Shown here one piece after another: positions 35,543 through 42,878 of a DNA stretch of 64,000 nt (positions are counted from its first letter, which is position 1; each line of letters starts with the position of its first letter). Both the position numbers and the translations under genes were made by a program. This DNA comes from Cauispirillum nitrogeniifigens (GTDB taxonomy: Bacteria; Pseudomonadota; Alphaproteobacteria; Rhodospirillales; Rhodospirillaceae): positions 558,001 through 622,000 of the forward strand of contig NZ_JBLOOT010000002.1 in the NCBI RefSeq assembly GCF_049800675.1. Reading direction: 5' to 3'. The notes beneath the pieces are model-generated. The model was not told where the DNA came from and made no database searches. It was given only the letters and a program-made list of their open reading frames with translations.

Positions 35543-36712
35543 TCAGCCCTTCAAGACGTCGGCGAAGACGTCGGTCAGGGTGCCGTCGGCGATCAGCTCC
35601 GGCAGGACCGTGTGGCGGGACACCCCCTCGACCGGGCGCAAGGTGACGTTGGGAAGGCCGGCCAGGGCGTTGGCCTGCTTGGAATCGAAGCCGTTTTGGG
35701 CGCCGAACAGATACTCCACGCGGATGCCGTTGCGTTTGTAGTCGGCGCGCAGGTCCGGCATGGTCATGGCGCCGCTTTCCAGAAGCGCCAGGACATTGGC
35801 ATAGAACGGCCGGTCCTCCTTGGTGGCCAGGCCGAGTTCCAGCGTGGCCGGACCGGAGAAGGCCAGCACCGCGTCGGCCGGAATGTCGCGGGCCATGGTC
35901 AGGGCGCCGAACACGCCGCCGGAATGCCCCGCCAGCACCGTCCGCTGCCCCAGGGAGCGGGACAGGTCGCGCAGGTAGGCAACCGTCTCGGCATAGGGAC
36001 CCACCGACATCAGCCCCATCTGGAACAGCGCCATGTTGAAGTCGCAGAGGTAGACGATGTTGGCGTCCAGGCGCCCCAGCCACAGGTGCAGCAGGTTGAG
36101 CGGAAAGCCGAAGTTGTGGCCGACGCCGGTGAACAGGATCAGCGTGGCCGGCGCCTTCTTGTCGACGATCTGAATGTCGACCCACGGCCGGTCCATCAGT
36201 TCGCTGGCCGCCGGGGCGTCGGGGGCGTGCAGCAGGGCGCCGATGGTCTTGCCGCCCTTGCCCGGCCACCGTTCGTCCATGGCCCGCGCCACGCGGCAGG
36301 CGGTGCGCATGCGCCCGGCCTTGAGGACGGCGCCCATGTAGCGCTTCAGGCGCAGCATGCCGAGGTCCAGCCCCAGGTCGTCGTGCTCCTCGGCCTTTTC
36401 CAGGTAGTCGAAGAACTTGACGGCGTAGGCGTGGTGGTCCCACTGGCCGGCGCGGGCGGCCAGCAGCGCCCGCACGGCGTCGAAATCAATCCGCTCGCCG
36501 CCGAGCAGCGGGTGCAGTTCGCGCCAAGCCTCGGTGGCGATGCGCGGCCCCGACTCGCCGACATGCTTCCCGCCCGGACCGATGCCCGGCCCCTGGGTGG
36601 GGTCGTAGTAGAAGTCCGGGTCCGGGCGTGGCGGCTTCACGGCCTCCGGGGCGGCGGCCTTGGCGGGGCGACGGCCGAGGATGCGGTCCAGGAGCGTGAA
36701 GGAGGCGGTCAC
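35543..36712 (-). CDS. Alpha/beta-hydrolase-like protein of the ACP/KAS III cassette
   Basis: A 389-residue protein. The C-terminal half looks like an alpha/beta-hydrolase: TLILFTGVGHNFGFPLNLLH near the oxyanion region, then nucleophile elbow VLAGHSGGVFGALT with Ser264, and VRYLFGAQN-type strand VEYLFGAQNGFDSKQ. A late His (VSRHTVLPELI) could complete the triad. The N-terminal third (to about 150) is not recognised. It lies 10 bases after an acyl carrier protein, so it may be a thioesterase or acyltransferase moving an ACP-bound acyl group. Exact function unknown. Confidence 0.6.
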   Translation of the reverse strand: MTASFTLLDRILGRRPAKAAAPEAVKPPRPDPDFYYDPTQGPGIGPGGKHVGESGPRIATEAWRELHPLLGGERIDFDAVRALLAARAGQWDHHAYAVKFFDYLEKAEEHDDLGLDLGMLRLKRYMGAVLKAGRMRTACRVARAMDERWPGKGGKTIGALLHAPDAPAASELMDRPWVDIQIVDKKAPATLILFTGVGHNFGFPLNLLHLWLGRLDANIVYLCDFNMALFQMGLMSVGPYAETVAYLRDLSRSLGQRTVLAGHSGGVFGALTMARDIPADAVLAFSGPATLELGLATKEDRPFYANVLALLESGAMTMPDLRADYKRNGIRVEYLFGAQNGFDSKQANALAGLPNVTLRPVEGVSRHTVLPELIADGTLTDVFADVLKG

Positions 36713-36722
36713 GGCAAGGCCC

Positions 36723-36962
36723 TCAGGCGGCGCGGTTGGTCTGGATGAACTCGGCGATCGCCTGGAGGGTCATCAGGTCGCTCAGGTCCTCGTCGGGGAA
36801 GGTCACGTCGAAGGTGTCCTGCGCCTCCAGGAGGAGGTTGGCCTGATCGAGCGAATCGATGCCGGCGTTCTCCAGCGACGATGCCGCCGGCAGGCTGCTC
36901 AGGTCGAGATCGGGGCGCACGCGGCCAAGGATGGCGCGGAGTTCGGAAAGGATTTCATCCAT
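36723..36962 (-). CDS. Acyl carrier protein
   Basis: A 79-residue protein with phosphopantetheine site ENAGIDSLDQANLLLEAQ (Ser37) and acidic helices, typical of type II ACPs. Start ATG 36962 (MDEILSELRAILGRV); a longer reading from 37058 would run into the KAS III gene with a non-ACP sequence. Its start overlaps the KAS III stop by 8 bases, and the hydrolase follows in 10 bases. It is separate from the housekeeping acpP context (no fabD, fabG or fabF nearby), so it serves a dedicated acyl pathway. Confidence 0.92.
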   Translation of the reverse strand: MDEILSELRAILGRVRPDLDLSSLPAASSLENAGIDSLDQANLLLEAQDTFDVTFPDEDLSDLMTLQAIAEFIQTNRAA

Positions 36963-37908
36963 GGCGACGGCTCCTGAGGAGGGTGGAGGCCCAGCCCAGG
37001 CCGACGCCGAATCCGGACAGGCAGACGGTCCGGGCCTGGGTCGGGTCGATGGGCTCAAGCAGAAGGGGGATGGAGGAGGAAACGGTGTTGCCGTACTCGG
37101 TGGCGCCGAAGGCCACGGGGCCGATGTTCAGGCGCCCCGCCACCGTGTCGACGATGTACTTGGACCCTTGGTGGAACAGGAAGTGGTCGACCTCGGCGAT
37201 GTCGCGGCCGCCAGCCTCCAGGACCCGGCGGATGCTGCCGGGGACGTTGGTGGCGCAGAAGTCGAACACGGCCCGGCCGTTCATGAACAGCTTGCCGTTG
37301 GGCTTGACCTCCAGGGCGCCCCAGGTCTTGCCGTCGGTGCCCATGTCGAAGGGGCCGATCTCCCACGCCGGGTCCGGGCCCAGCAGGGTGGCGGTGGCGG
37401 CGTCGCCGAAGATCAGGAAGGTGTTGCGGTCGTCTTCGTCGATGACCTTGGAATAGGGATCGGCGGTCACCAGGATGCCGTGGGTCAGCCCGGCGGTGGC
37501 CATGAAGCCCTTGATCACCGCCAGCCCGGCGACGTAGCCCGAACAGCCCAGCGACACGTCGAAGGCGAAGCAGCCGGTCGGCAGGCCCAGCTTGTGGTGG
37601 ACGATGGCCGAGGTGTGCGGCAGGCCGTGGCCGTCGGGGTTCTGGGTCACCACCACCAGGCACTGCGCCTGCGCCGGATCGAAGCCGGACTTCGCCTGGA
37701 GGGCGCGGACGGCCTTCACCGCCAGGTCCGAGGTGTCCTCGTCGGGCGCCTTGCGGGCGGTGGAGGTGAAGCCGATCTTGGTGCGGATGAACGCCTCGTT
37801 GAAGGCGAAGCGCTCGGCATGGGCCATGTTGTCGACCCGCGCCTGCGGAATGTAGCTTCCGATGTCGATGATGCCGGTCACGGCCGTTGCCCCGCTCACG
37901 CTGATCAT
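36955..37908 (-). CDS. 3-oxoacyl-ACP synthase III-like condensing enzyme
   Basis: A 317-residue thiolase-fold protein with the full KAS III triad: Cys122 in DVSLGCSGYVAGL, His246 in HFLFHQGSKYIVD and Asn274 in EYGNTVSSSIPLLLE. The glycine-rich end GFGVGLGWAS is also typical. It would condense a starter acyl-CoA with malonyl-ACP or transfer an acyl group. With its own ACP and hydrolase in a capsule locus, a non-housekeeping role such as forming a short beta-keto acyl decoration is likely. It sits 11 bases after an unknown gene in the same operon. Confidence 0.88.
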   Translation of the reverse strand: MISVSGATAVTGIIDIGSYIPQARVDNMAHAERFAFNEAFIRTKIGFTSTARKAPDEDTSDLAVKAVRALQAKSGFDPAQAQCLVVVTQNPDGHGLPHTSAIVHHKLGLPTGCFAFDVSLGCSGYVAGLAVIKGFMATAGLTHGILVTADPYSKVIDEDDRNTFLIFGDAATATLLGPDPAWEIGPFDMGTDGKTWGALEVKPNGKLFMNGRAVFDFCATNVPGSIRRVLEAGGRDIAEVDHFLFHQGSKYIVDTVAGRLNIGPVAFGATEYGNTVSSSIPLLLEPIDPTQARTVCLSGFGVGLGWASTLLRSRRHG

Positions 37909-37919
37909 GCCCCCGCCGA

Positions 37920-38537
37920 TCAGGCCCCGATGAAGGTGACGCGCCCCAGGGGAGCGTCATCGACGCTGACCGTGGACACGAACAACTTGATACCCAACTG
38001 CCTGTCGATCCGCAACTCCACCTTGGCCGGCAGCGCCGGAAGGCGGGCAAGGTCGAGGGTGCTGAACATCGGCTTCAGCCGTCCGGCCATGCGCTCGCCG
38101 ACGAGGGCCTTGTTGAGCGCCACGATCGTCTCCACCAGCGTGCCGGGGTCGCCGGCCCTCGCGCTCGCCCGGCCGTCGAGGATCTCGGCGCCGGCGATGA
38201 TGGCGTCCTCGTTGCACGGGACACGGCCGGGGGGCGGCGACCCCGGCGCCGGATAGAGGCCCAGGCTGACGCTCTGGCCGGTCCGGTCGACATAGGAGAA
38301 GACGCCGCTGACGGCGGCGCGGTCGCCGTCGAACGGGGCCACGCCGACGGGCTCGGTGATCACCTTGTAGATGTTCAGGGCAAGGGCGCCGGCCGGATCG
38401 GGATCGACCATCGCCACCAGGGCGTCGAACAGGGTGGTGCTATGCAGGTACTGGCGCGCGCCACGGTAGGGAATGTCGAGACGGCGCGGATTGTTGCGGC
38501 TGGGCGGAGCCAGACGACCGGCTGCGGGCGAATTCAT
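37920..38537 (-). CDS. Unknown protein, first gene of the ACP/KAS III cassette
   Basis: A 205-residue soluble protein not recognised. Start ATG 38537 gives MNSPAAGRLAPPSRNNPRRLDIPYRGARQYLHST. No signal peptide or helix is seen. The segment RQYLHSTTLFDALVAMV and the later beta-rich KVELRIDRQLGIKLFVSTVSV are compatible with a hotdog-like or LnmK-like acyl-handling fold, but this is only a guess. It is tightly linked (11 bases) to the KAS III gene, so it probably acts on the same acyl chain. Confidence 0.6.
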   Translation of the reverse strand: MNSPAAGRLAPPSRNNPRRLDIPYRGARQYLHSTTLFDALVAMVDPDPAGALALNIYKVITEPVGVAPFDGDRAAVSGVFSYVDRTGQSVSLGLYPAPGSPPPGRVPCNEDAIIAGAEILDGRASARAGDPGTLVETIVALNKALVGERMAGRLKPMFSTLDLARLPALPAKVELRIDRQLGIKLFVSTVSVDDAPLGRVTFIGA

Positions 38538-38625
38538 CAGGTCCTCCACCCGTGGTCCTCGTTCCAGGTGCGCAGGCCTTACCGCACGCGCGCCGGCGTT
38601 GTCAACGGATACGGCCGCTGGTCGT

Positions 38626-39111
38626 TCAAGGGTCGGCAGGGGTGGTTCCGCCGCCGCCCCTGCCATCGGGTTCGGCGCGGGGCGGCCGGGCCAGCATGCG
38701 GCGGCGGCCGTCGTCCGACAGGCGCGGTGCCGCTTCCACGTACATGGCGTGGTAGGCGGCCTGCATCTCCTGGAGCGCCGTCCGCAGGGCGGTCAGGCGC
38801 TGGTCCAGGGCGGCGGCATCGAAGGGCTCGGCGCGCACGGCCTTGCGCACGGCGATGCGGGCCGCGCGGACCTTGCGCTCCTCGGCCCGCAGGGTGTCGC
38901 GGTGGGCGGCATGCACCGTCCGCAGCACGGCGGCGTCGGCTTCGGCCATGGCCGTCGCCCGCCGCTCGACCAGCGATGTCTCGGCCTGTGCCGGGCGGTC
39001 CGCCGGTTCGGCGACGCCCAGCGGCAGCATCAGGGACAGGCCGGCGTAGAGGTTGACCCCCAGCGACACGGCCAGGGCGATGACCAGAAACCACGATGCG
39101 CGGCGGCTCAT
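38626..39111 (-). CDS. Periplasmic heavy-metal sensor / CpxP-like protein
   Basis: A 161-residue protein with an N-terminal membrane helix (SWFLVIALAVSLGVNLYAGLSLM) and a long helical periplasmic part (VRAARIAVRKAVRAEPFDAAALDQRLTALRTALQEMQAAYHAMYVEAAPRLS), as in the CnrX/ZraP/CpxP group of metal-resistance sensors. It is the last gene of an ECF sigma operon and overlaps the anti-sigma gene by ATGA, so it likely modulates that anti-sigma factor. The Pro/Gly-rich tail is probably disordered. Confidence 0.78.
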   Translation of the reverse strand: MSRRASWFLVIALAVSLGVNLYAGLSLMLPLGVAEPADRPAQAETSLVERRATAMAEADAAVLRTVHAAHRDTLRAEERKVRAARIAVRKAVRAEPFDAAALDQRLTALRTALQEMQAAYHAMYVEAAPRLSDDGRRRMLARPPRAEPDGRGGGGTTPADP

Positions 39112-39554
39112 GGGGCGTCCTCCAGCCCGTCGGGCGACATGGCCACCAGCAGGGGTTCCGTGTCGGCGGCGGTCCCGTTGCCAAGGCGGTCAAGGGGGTG
39201 GGCCCAGATCAGGCACAGCGCGGTGGCGATGGCGGTGAGGCCGCCGACCAGCGATTGCCTCCACGCGGCCCGGTCCCACCCCCGCGGCGGCGCCAGGGGA
39301 GCCGGGCGGGGAGGCGGCGCCTCGGGCAGGCGATCCATCAGCGTCCGCGTCAGCGACGACAGGGCGCCGTCGCTCATCGGCGGGACGACGGCGCGGTCGA
39401 GCAGGACGTCCAGGGACCGTGCCTCGTCCCAGCGCCGGCGCAGGGCCGGGTCGGCGGCCAGCAACGCCAGGGCGGCCGGGCGTTCGGCCTCCGGCCAGCG
39501 GTCCCAGTCCGCGCCATAGGCGGCGACGAGGGTTTCAAAGCGCCGTGGGGTCAT
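39108..39554 (-). CDS. Anti-sigma factor-like membrane protein
   Basis: A 148-residue protein starting MTPRRFETLVAAYGADWDRWP. A short cytoplasmic N-terminal domain (with RWPEAERPAALALLAADPALRRRWDEA) is followed by a Pro-rich linker, one membrane helix (SLVGGLTAIATALCLIWAH) and a short periplasmic tail. Position between an ECF sigma gene (ATGA overlap) and a CpxP-like sensor (ATGA overlap) identifies it as the cognate anti-sigma factor. No zinc HxxxCxxC motif is seen. The choice of start ATG 39554 gives the overlap. Confidence 0.75.
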   Translation of the reverse strand: MTPRRFETLVAAYGADWDRWPEAERPAALALLAADPALRRRWDEARSLDVLLDRAVVPPMSDGALSSLTRTLMDRLPEAPPPRPAPLAPPRGWDRAAWRQSLVGGLTAIATALCLIWAHPLDRLGNGTAADTEPLLVAMSPDGLEDAP

Positions 39555-40129
39555 CGGTCCTCTCCCGGAGGTTCGAGGTGGCTGCGCAACGACCGGCGGG
39601 CCCTGACCAGCAGGGCCTCCAGGGCGTGGACGGTGGTTTCCAGAACGGCGGCGGCATCGGCGTTGCTCATGCCCTCGAAGTAGCACAGCGTGATGGCGGC
39701 CCGCTGCTTGACCGGCAGCAAGGCCAGGGCGGCGGCGACGCGGCGGCTGTCATCCAGGGCGGCGAGGGCGCGGTCGCCGTCGGCGCGCGGGTCGGCAACC
39801 TCGGCCGCCTCGTCGAGCGGCGCAGCCGGGCGGCGGCGGCGGGTGGCGTCGATGCACAGGTTGACCAGGATGGTGTGAAACCACGTCGCCACCCGCGTGC
39901 CGCGCGCCTGATCGAAGCGGCCGGCGTCCCGCCACAGCCGCAGCAGGGCGTCCTGGAGCACATCTTCGGCATCGCTGCGGCTGCCCAGCATCCGCGCCGC
40001 CACCGCCTGGCCGCGCGGGGCCAGGCGGTGAACCAGCGCCTGGAAGGCCTCACGGTCGCCGGCGGCGACGCGGGCGAGGAGGTCGGCCTCGTCCGCGTCG
40101 CGGTCGCGGCTGCGCGGCAAGACGCCCAT
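39551..40129 (-). CDS. ECF RNA polymerase sigma factor
   Basis: A 192-residue sigma-70 family factor. Region 2 is ADLLARVAAGDREAFQALVHRL...DAEDVLQDALLRLWRDAGRFD, region 4 is LALLPVKQRAAITLCYFEGMSNADAAAVLETTVHALEALLVRARRSL. It would direct transcription under a membrane or metal signal sensed by the two downstream proteins. It begins 20 bases after the EF-hand gene. It lies inside the capsule locus but its targets are unknown; auto-regulation through the EF-hand promoter is likely. Confidence 0.93.
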   Translation of the reverse strand: MGVLPRSRDRDADEADLLARVAAGDREAFQALVHRLAPRGQAVAARMLGSRSDAEDVLQDALLRLWRDAGRFDQARGTRVATWFHTILVNLCIDATRRRRPAAPLDEAAEVADPRADGDRALAALDDSRRVAAALALLPVKQRAAITLCYFEGMSNADAAAVLETTVHALEALLVRARRSLRSHLEPPGEDR

Positions 40130-40149
40130 GACCGGCGCCGCAGCCTCCG

Positions 40150-40575
40150 TCAGCCGGCCTTCTTCGGGCGGAACGTCACGTATTCGGTGCGGGAGATGAC
40201 GCCGTCCTTGTTGGCGTCCATGCGGTCGAGGCGGCGCAGGTGGGCGGTGACGAAGCGTTCAAGGGGGAGGGCGCCGACGCCGGCCTTGTCCAGCTTGGTG
40301 AAGCGGGCTTCGCGCTTGGCGGTGGCCTTGCCGGCGCTCACGAACTCGGCGCGGCTGACCTTGCCGTCCTTGTCGGCGTCCAGGCGGGCGGCGCGGCGGT
40401 TGGCGATGGTGTTGATCTCCTCGCGGCTCAGGGAACCGTCCTTGTTGGCGTCCAGGCGGTTGAACGTGGCTTCGCGGGCCTTGGTCCGATCAACGGCCCC
40501 CTCGGGTGCGGCCTGGAGGGCGGCGGCGGAGGTCAGGACGAGGGTGGCTGCGACGGCGGCGGACAGGAGCTTCAT
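40150..40575 (-). CDS. Periplasmic EF-hand calcium-binding protein
   Basis: A 141-residue protein with signal peptide MKLLSAAVAATLVLTSAAALQA and four EF-hand loops: DANKDGSLSREE, DADKDGKVSRAE, a degenerate DKAGVGALPLER, and DANKDGVISRTE. It should bind calcium in the periplasm. The ATG at 40575 is required for the signal peptide; an upstream in-frame ATG at 40668 is unlikely. It is the first gene of the ECF sigma operon, so calcium or metal may be part of the signal. Confidence 0.88.
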   Translation of the reverse strand: MKLLSAAVAATLVLTSAAALQAAPEGAVDRTKAREATFNRLDANKDGSLSREEINTIANRRAARLDADKDGKVSRAEFVSAGKATAKREARFTKLDKAGVGALPLERFVTAHLRRLDRMDANKDGVISRTEYVTFRPKKAG

Positions 40576-40627
40576 GGGTCTCTCCAGTGGGACAGGGGGG
40601 TGTGGCCCCTCGGGTGCTATCCCCTCT

Positions 40628-40651
40628 GATACGATCCTGCCGGGCAGTTCC
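40628..40651 (-). promoter_or_regulatory. Candidate ECF-type promoter upstream of the EF-hand/sigma operon
   Basis: On the minus strand GGAAC (40651-40647) resembles an ECF -35 and CGTATC (40633-40628) a possible -10. The spacer is 13 bases, shorter than the usual 16-17, so confidence is low. It would lie about 55-75 bases before the EF-hand ATG. Confidence 0.25.
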
Positions 40652-40880
40652 CGACGCGGCATTCTCACTTTTTTCGGCAGCCCGATTCTATCGACAGGGC
40701 TATGAGAAGACTCTATAACGCGGCAGGGCTTTCCGGCGCCACAGGCGATGCGGGAAAGTCCGGTTCATCATGTCGGTACGCCGGGACGGGGCCGGACGCC
40801 ATGTCCAGCCAATCACGCCTCTTCCGGTGCGCCGCGGACGGAGTCACGGGCTCCAAGGGTCCCAGGTCGAGAGAAACGTC

Positions 40881-42044
40881 ATGACGCAGCCTGCGCAGGA
40901 TATGGCCACCCCCAAGAACAAGCCGCTGATGGCGACCGGGCGCAAGAGCGTCTGCCTGATCGTGCGCGAGCCCCGCGACACCGCCGAGACGCACCGCACG
41001 ATCGTGGTGCTGGGGGTGGAGCGCGGCGGCACCTCGATGGTCGCCGGCGTGCTGCGGGCCCTGGGGGTCGACCTCGGCCGGCGGGCGGGGCTCAACCACG
41101 AGGACCCGCAGTTCCTGCGCGACGACGAGCGGCACCTGCGGCGGGTCATTACGCAGCGCAACCAGCAGACGCCCGTCTGGGGCTTCAAGATGCCCAAGGC
41201 GGTGTTCCATCTCGACCTGCTGGAAGAAACCCTGCGCAACCCCTACTACGTCATCGTGCACCGCAACCTGGCGGCCATCGCCGACAGCTGGCAGCAGCGC
41301 GGCGCCGGGTCCTACCTCGACACCCTGGACCGGGCGCTGGAGTACCATACCCGCCTGAACGCCCACTGCCGCAAGACCGGCCGGCCGGTGATGCTGGTCA
41401 ACTACGAGCGTGCCGCCAAGGACCCGGCGGCCATGGTCGCCGAGCTGAGCGCGTTCCTGCGCCTGCAACCGAGCGAGGAGGAGGTGCGGCGGGCGGAGTC
41501 CATGGTGACCGGCGACGGCAGCGGCTATGTCAATCTGCCGGAGCACTTCTTCACCGTCACCCCCTGCTCGGAGTTGCCGGAGCGGCCGTCCCTGCCGACG
41601 AGCGACAACGCCGCCGAGGTGGCCGGTCCCGACGGCTGGATCACGTTCAGCCACCTGAAGACCAAGCTTGTCCACCGGCCCACGGGCGACGGGCGCCTGC
41701 CCTCCGACTTCTGGCTGCGGCTCACCCTGGATGCGCCGGAGGACCTTGATCTGTCCACCAATCCGGTGCGCATCTACTTCGACTTCATCGGCGAGATGTT
41801 CCCCGGCCACTGCGCCCGTCCGGCCCTGCGCCGGGGCGTGAACGTCCTGTTCGTCGAAACCAGCGGCAACGCCTCCGGGTTGGGCATCGGCCCGCTGGCG
41901 GCGGGAACCCGGCTGAAGGTCGAGGCGCAGTTGTTCCAGGCCGGCGAGAACGACGACCTGGACGTGCCCAGCGTGGCGGTTGCGGCCCCCGTCGCCGAGG
42001 CCCCGCGCGGCCTGCTGGCGCGGCTGCGCCGCCTGATCCGCTAG
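40881..42044 (+). CDS. Sulfotransferase-like protein with C-terminal beta domain
   Basis: A 387-residue protein. P-loop IVVLGVERGGTSMVAGVL (45-52 GVERGGTS) and VWGFKMPKAVFHLDLL, then YYVIVHRNLAAIADSW (3'-phosphate region) mark a sulfotransferase-like fold. From about 230 a separate beta-rich domain follows (GWITFSHLKTKL..., VRIYFDFIGEMFPGHCARP, LFVETSGNASGLGIGPL), not recognised, perhaps sugar binding. It opens a plus-strand group with an acyltransferase and another sulfotransferase. Divergent from the ECF operon. Confidence 0.75.
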   Translation: MTQPAQDMATPKNKPLMATGRKSVCLIVREPRDTAETHRTIVVLGVERGGTSMVAGVLRALGVDLGRRAGLNHEDPQFLRDDERHLRRVITQRNQQTPVWGFKMPKAVFHLDLLEETLRNPYYVIVHRNLAAIADSWQQRGAGSYLDTLDRALEYHTRLNAHCRKTGRPVMLVNYERAAKDPAAMVAELSAFLRLQPSEEEVRRAESMVTGDGSGYVNLPEHFFTVTPCSELPERPSLPTSDNAAEVAGPDGWITFSHLKTKLVHRPTGDGRLPSDFWLRLTLDAPEDLDLSTNPVRIYFDFIGEMFPGHCARPALRRGVNVLFVETSGNASGLGIGPLAAGTRLKVEAQLFQAGENDDLDVPSVAVAAPVAEAPRGLLARLRRLIR

Positions 42045-42059
42045 CGGACGCCGCCGGCC

Positions 42060-42878
42060 ATGCCGTGGCGACGGTTCTTCGCGCCGGCCAAGGAAGGGGC
42101 GGGGAGCGTCGTCGACGGCTATCAGGTCTTCGACCTGTCGGTGCCGGGGGCGCTCCGGCGGCTGCGCAGGCTGAAGGTCCGCTGCACGGGGCCGGCCGCC
42201 GGGCGCGACAACATCGTGTACGTGGCGCCGGGGCCCGTGCTCCAGCGCCGGCTGGAGATCGACTTCAAGGCCGGGACTGGCAATCGCCTCTACCTGGGGC
42301 CGCAGGATCGCCTGTTCGGGCGCATCGTCGTGGCCGGCAGCAACAACGTCTTCCGCACCGAAGGCGGCAGCGCGACGCCGACCGAGGTCCGGGTGGACGT
42401 CCGCCTTCTCGGCAATCGCAGCAGCGTCGAACTGGGCGCCGGCACCACGTCGAACGGGACGACCATCGTCGTGACGGGGCCGGACAACCATGTGCGCATC
42501 GGCCGCGACTGCATGCTGTCCAACGATATCTGGTTCCGGGCGTCGGACATGCACGCGCTGATCGACGTGGACAGCGGCGAGGTCCTCAATCCCCCCGCCG
42601 ACATCACCATCGGCGATCATGTGTGGATCGGGCAGGACAGCCTGATCCTCAAGGGCGTGTCGGTGGGAGCGGGCAGCGTGGTCGCCGCCAAGGCGCTGGT
42701 CAACCGCTCGTTCGGGGAGCGCTGCGTCATCGCCGGGGTGCCCGCGCGGGTCGTCCGTCGCGGCGCGACGTGGACACGCAAGGCGCGCCCCAGCCGCAGC
42801 GACATCGACGCGGCGCTCGGCATGCCCGTGGCGGCCGGGGACGCCGTGCCGATGGAGGTCGGTGCCGATGAGCAGTGA
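42060..42878 (+). CDS. Hexapeptide-repeat acyltransferase
   Basis: A 272-residue left-handed beta-helix acyltransferase of the LacA/CysE/maa type. Hexapeptide turns run through HVRIGRDCMLSNDIWFRASDMHALID and ITIGDHVWIGQDSLILKGVSVGAGSVVAAKALVNRSFGERCVIAGVPARVV. The His in SDMHALID is the usual catalytic histidine position. The first 100 residues form a variant helix rich in beta segments. It probably O-acetylates or otherwise acylates a capsule sugar. Starts 15 bases after the upstream sulfotransferase. Confidence 0.88.
   Translation: MPWRRFFAPAKEGAGSVVDGYQVFDLSVPGALRRLRRLKVRCTGPAAGRDNIVYVAPGPVLQRRLEIDFKAGTGNRLYLGPQDRLFGRIVVAGSNNVFRTEGGSATPTEVRVDVRLLGNRSSVELGAGTTSNGTTIVVTGPDNHVRIGRDCMLSNDIWFRASDMHALIDVDSGEVLNPPADITIGDHVWIGQDSLILKGVSVGAGSVVAAKALVNRSFGERCVIAGVPARVVRRGATWTRKARPSRSDIDAALGMPVAAGDAVPMEVGADEQ

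Noticed and set aside
40640..40680. Possible intrinsic terminator near the T-run at about 40669-40674
   Set aside because: No stable stem directly precedes the T-run, and it lies in a divergent promoter region.
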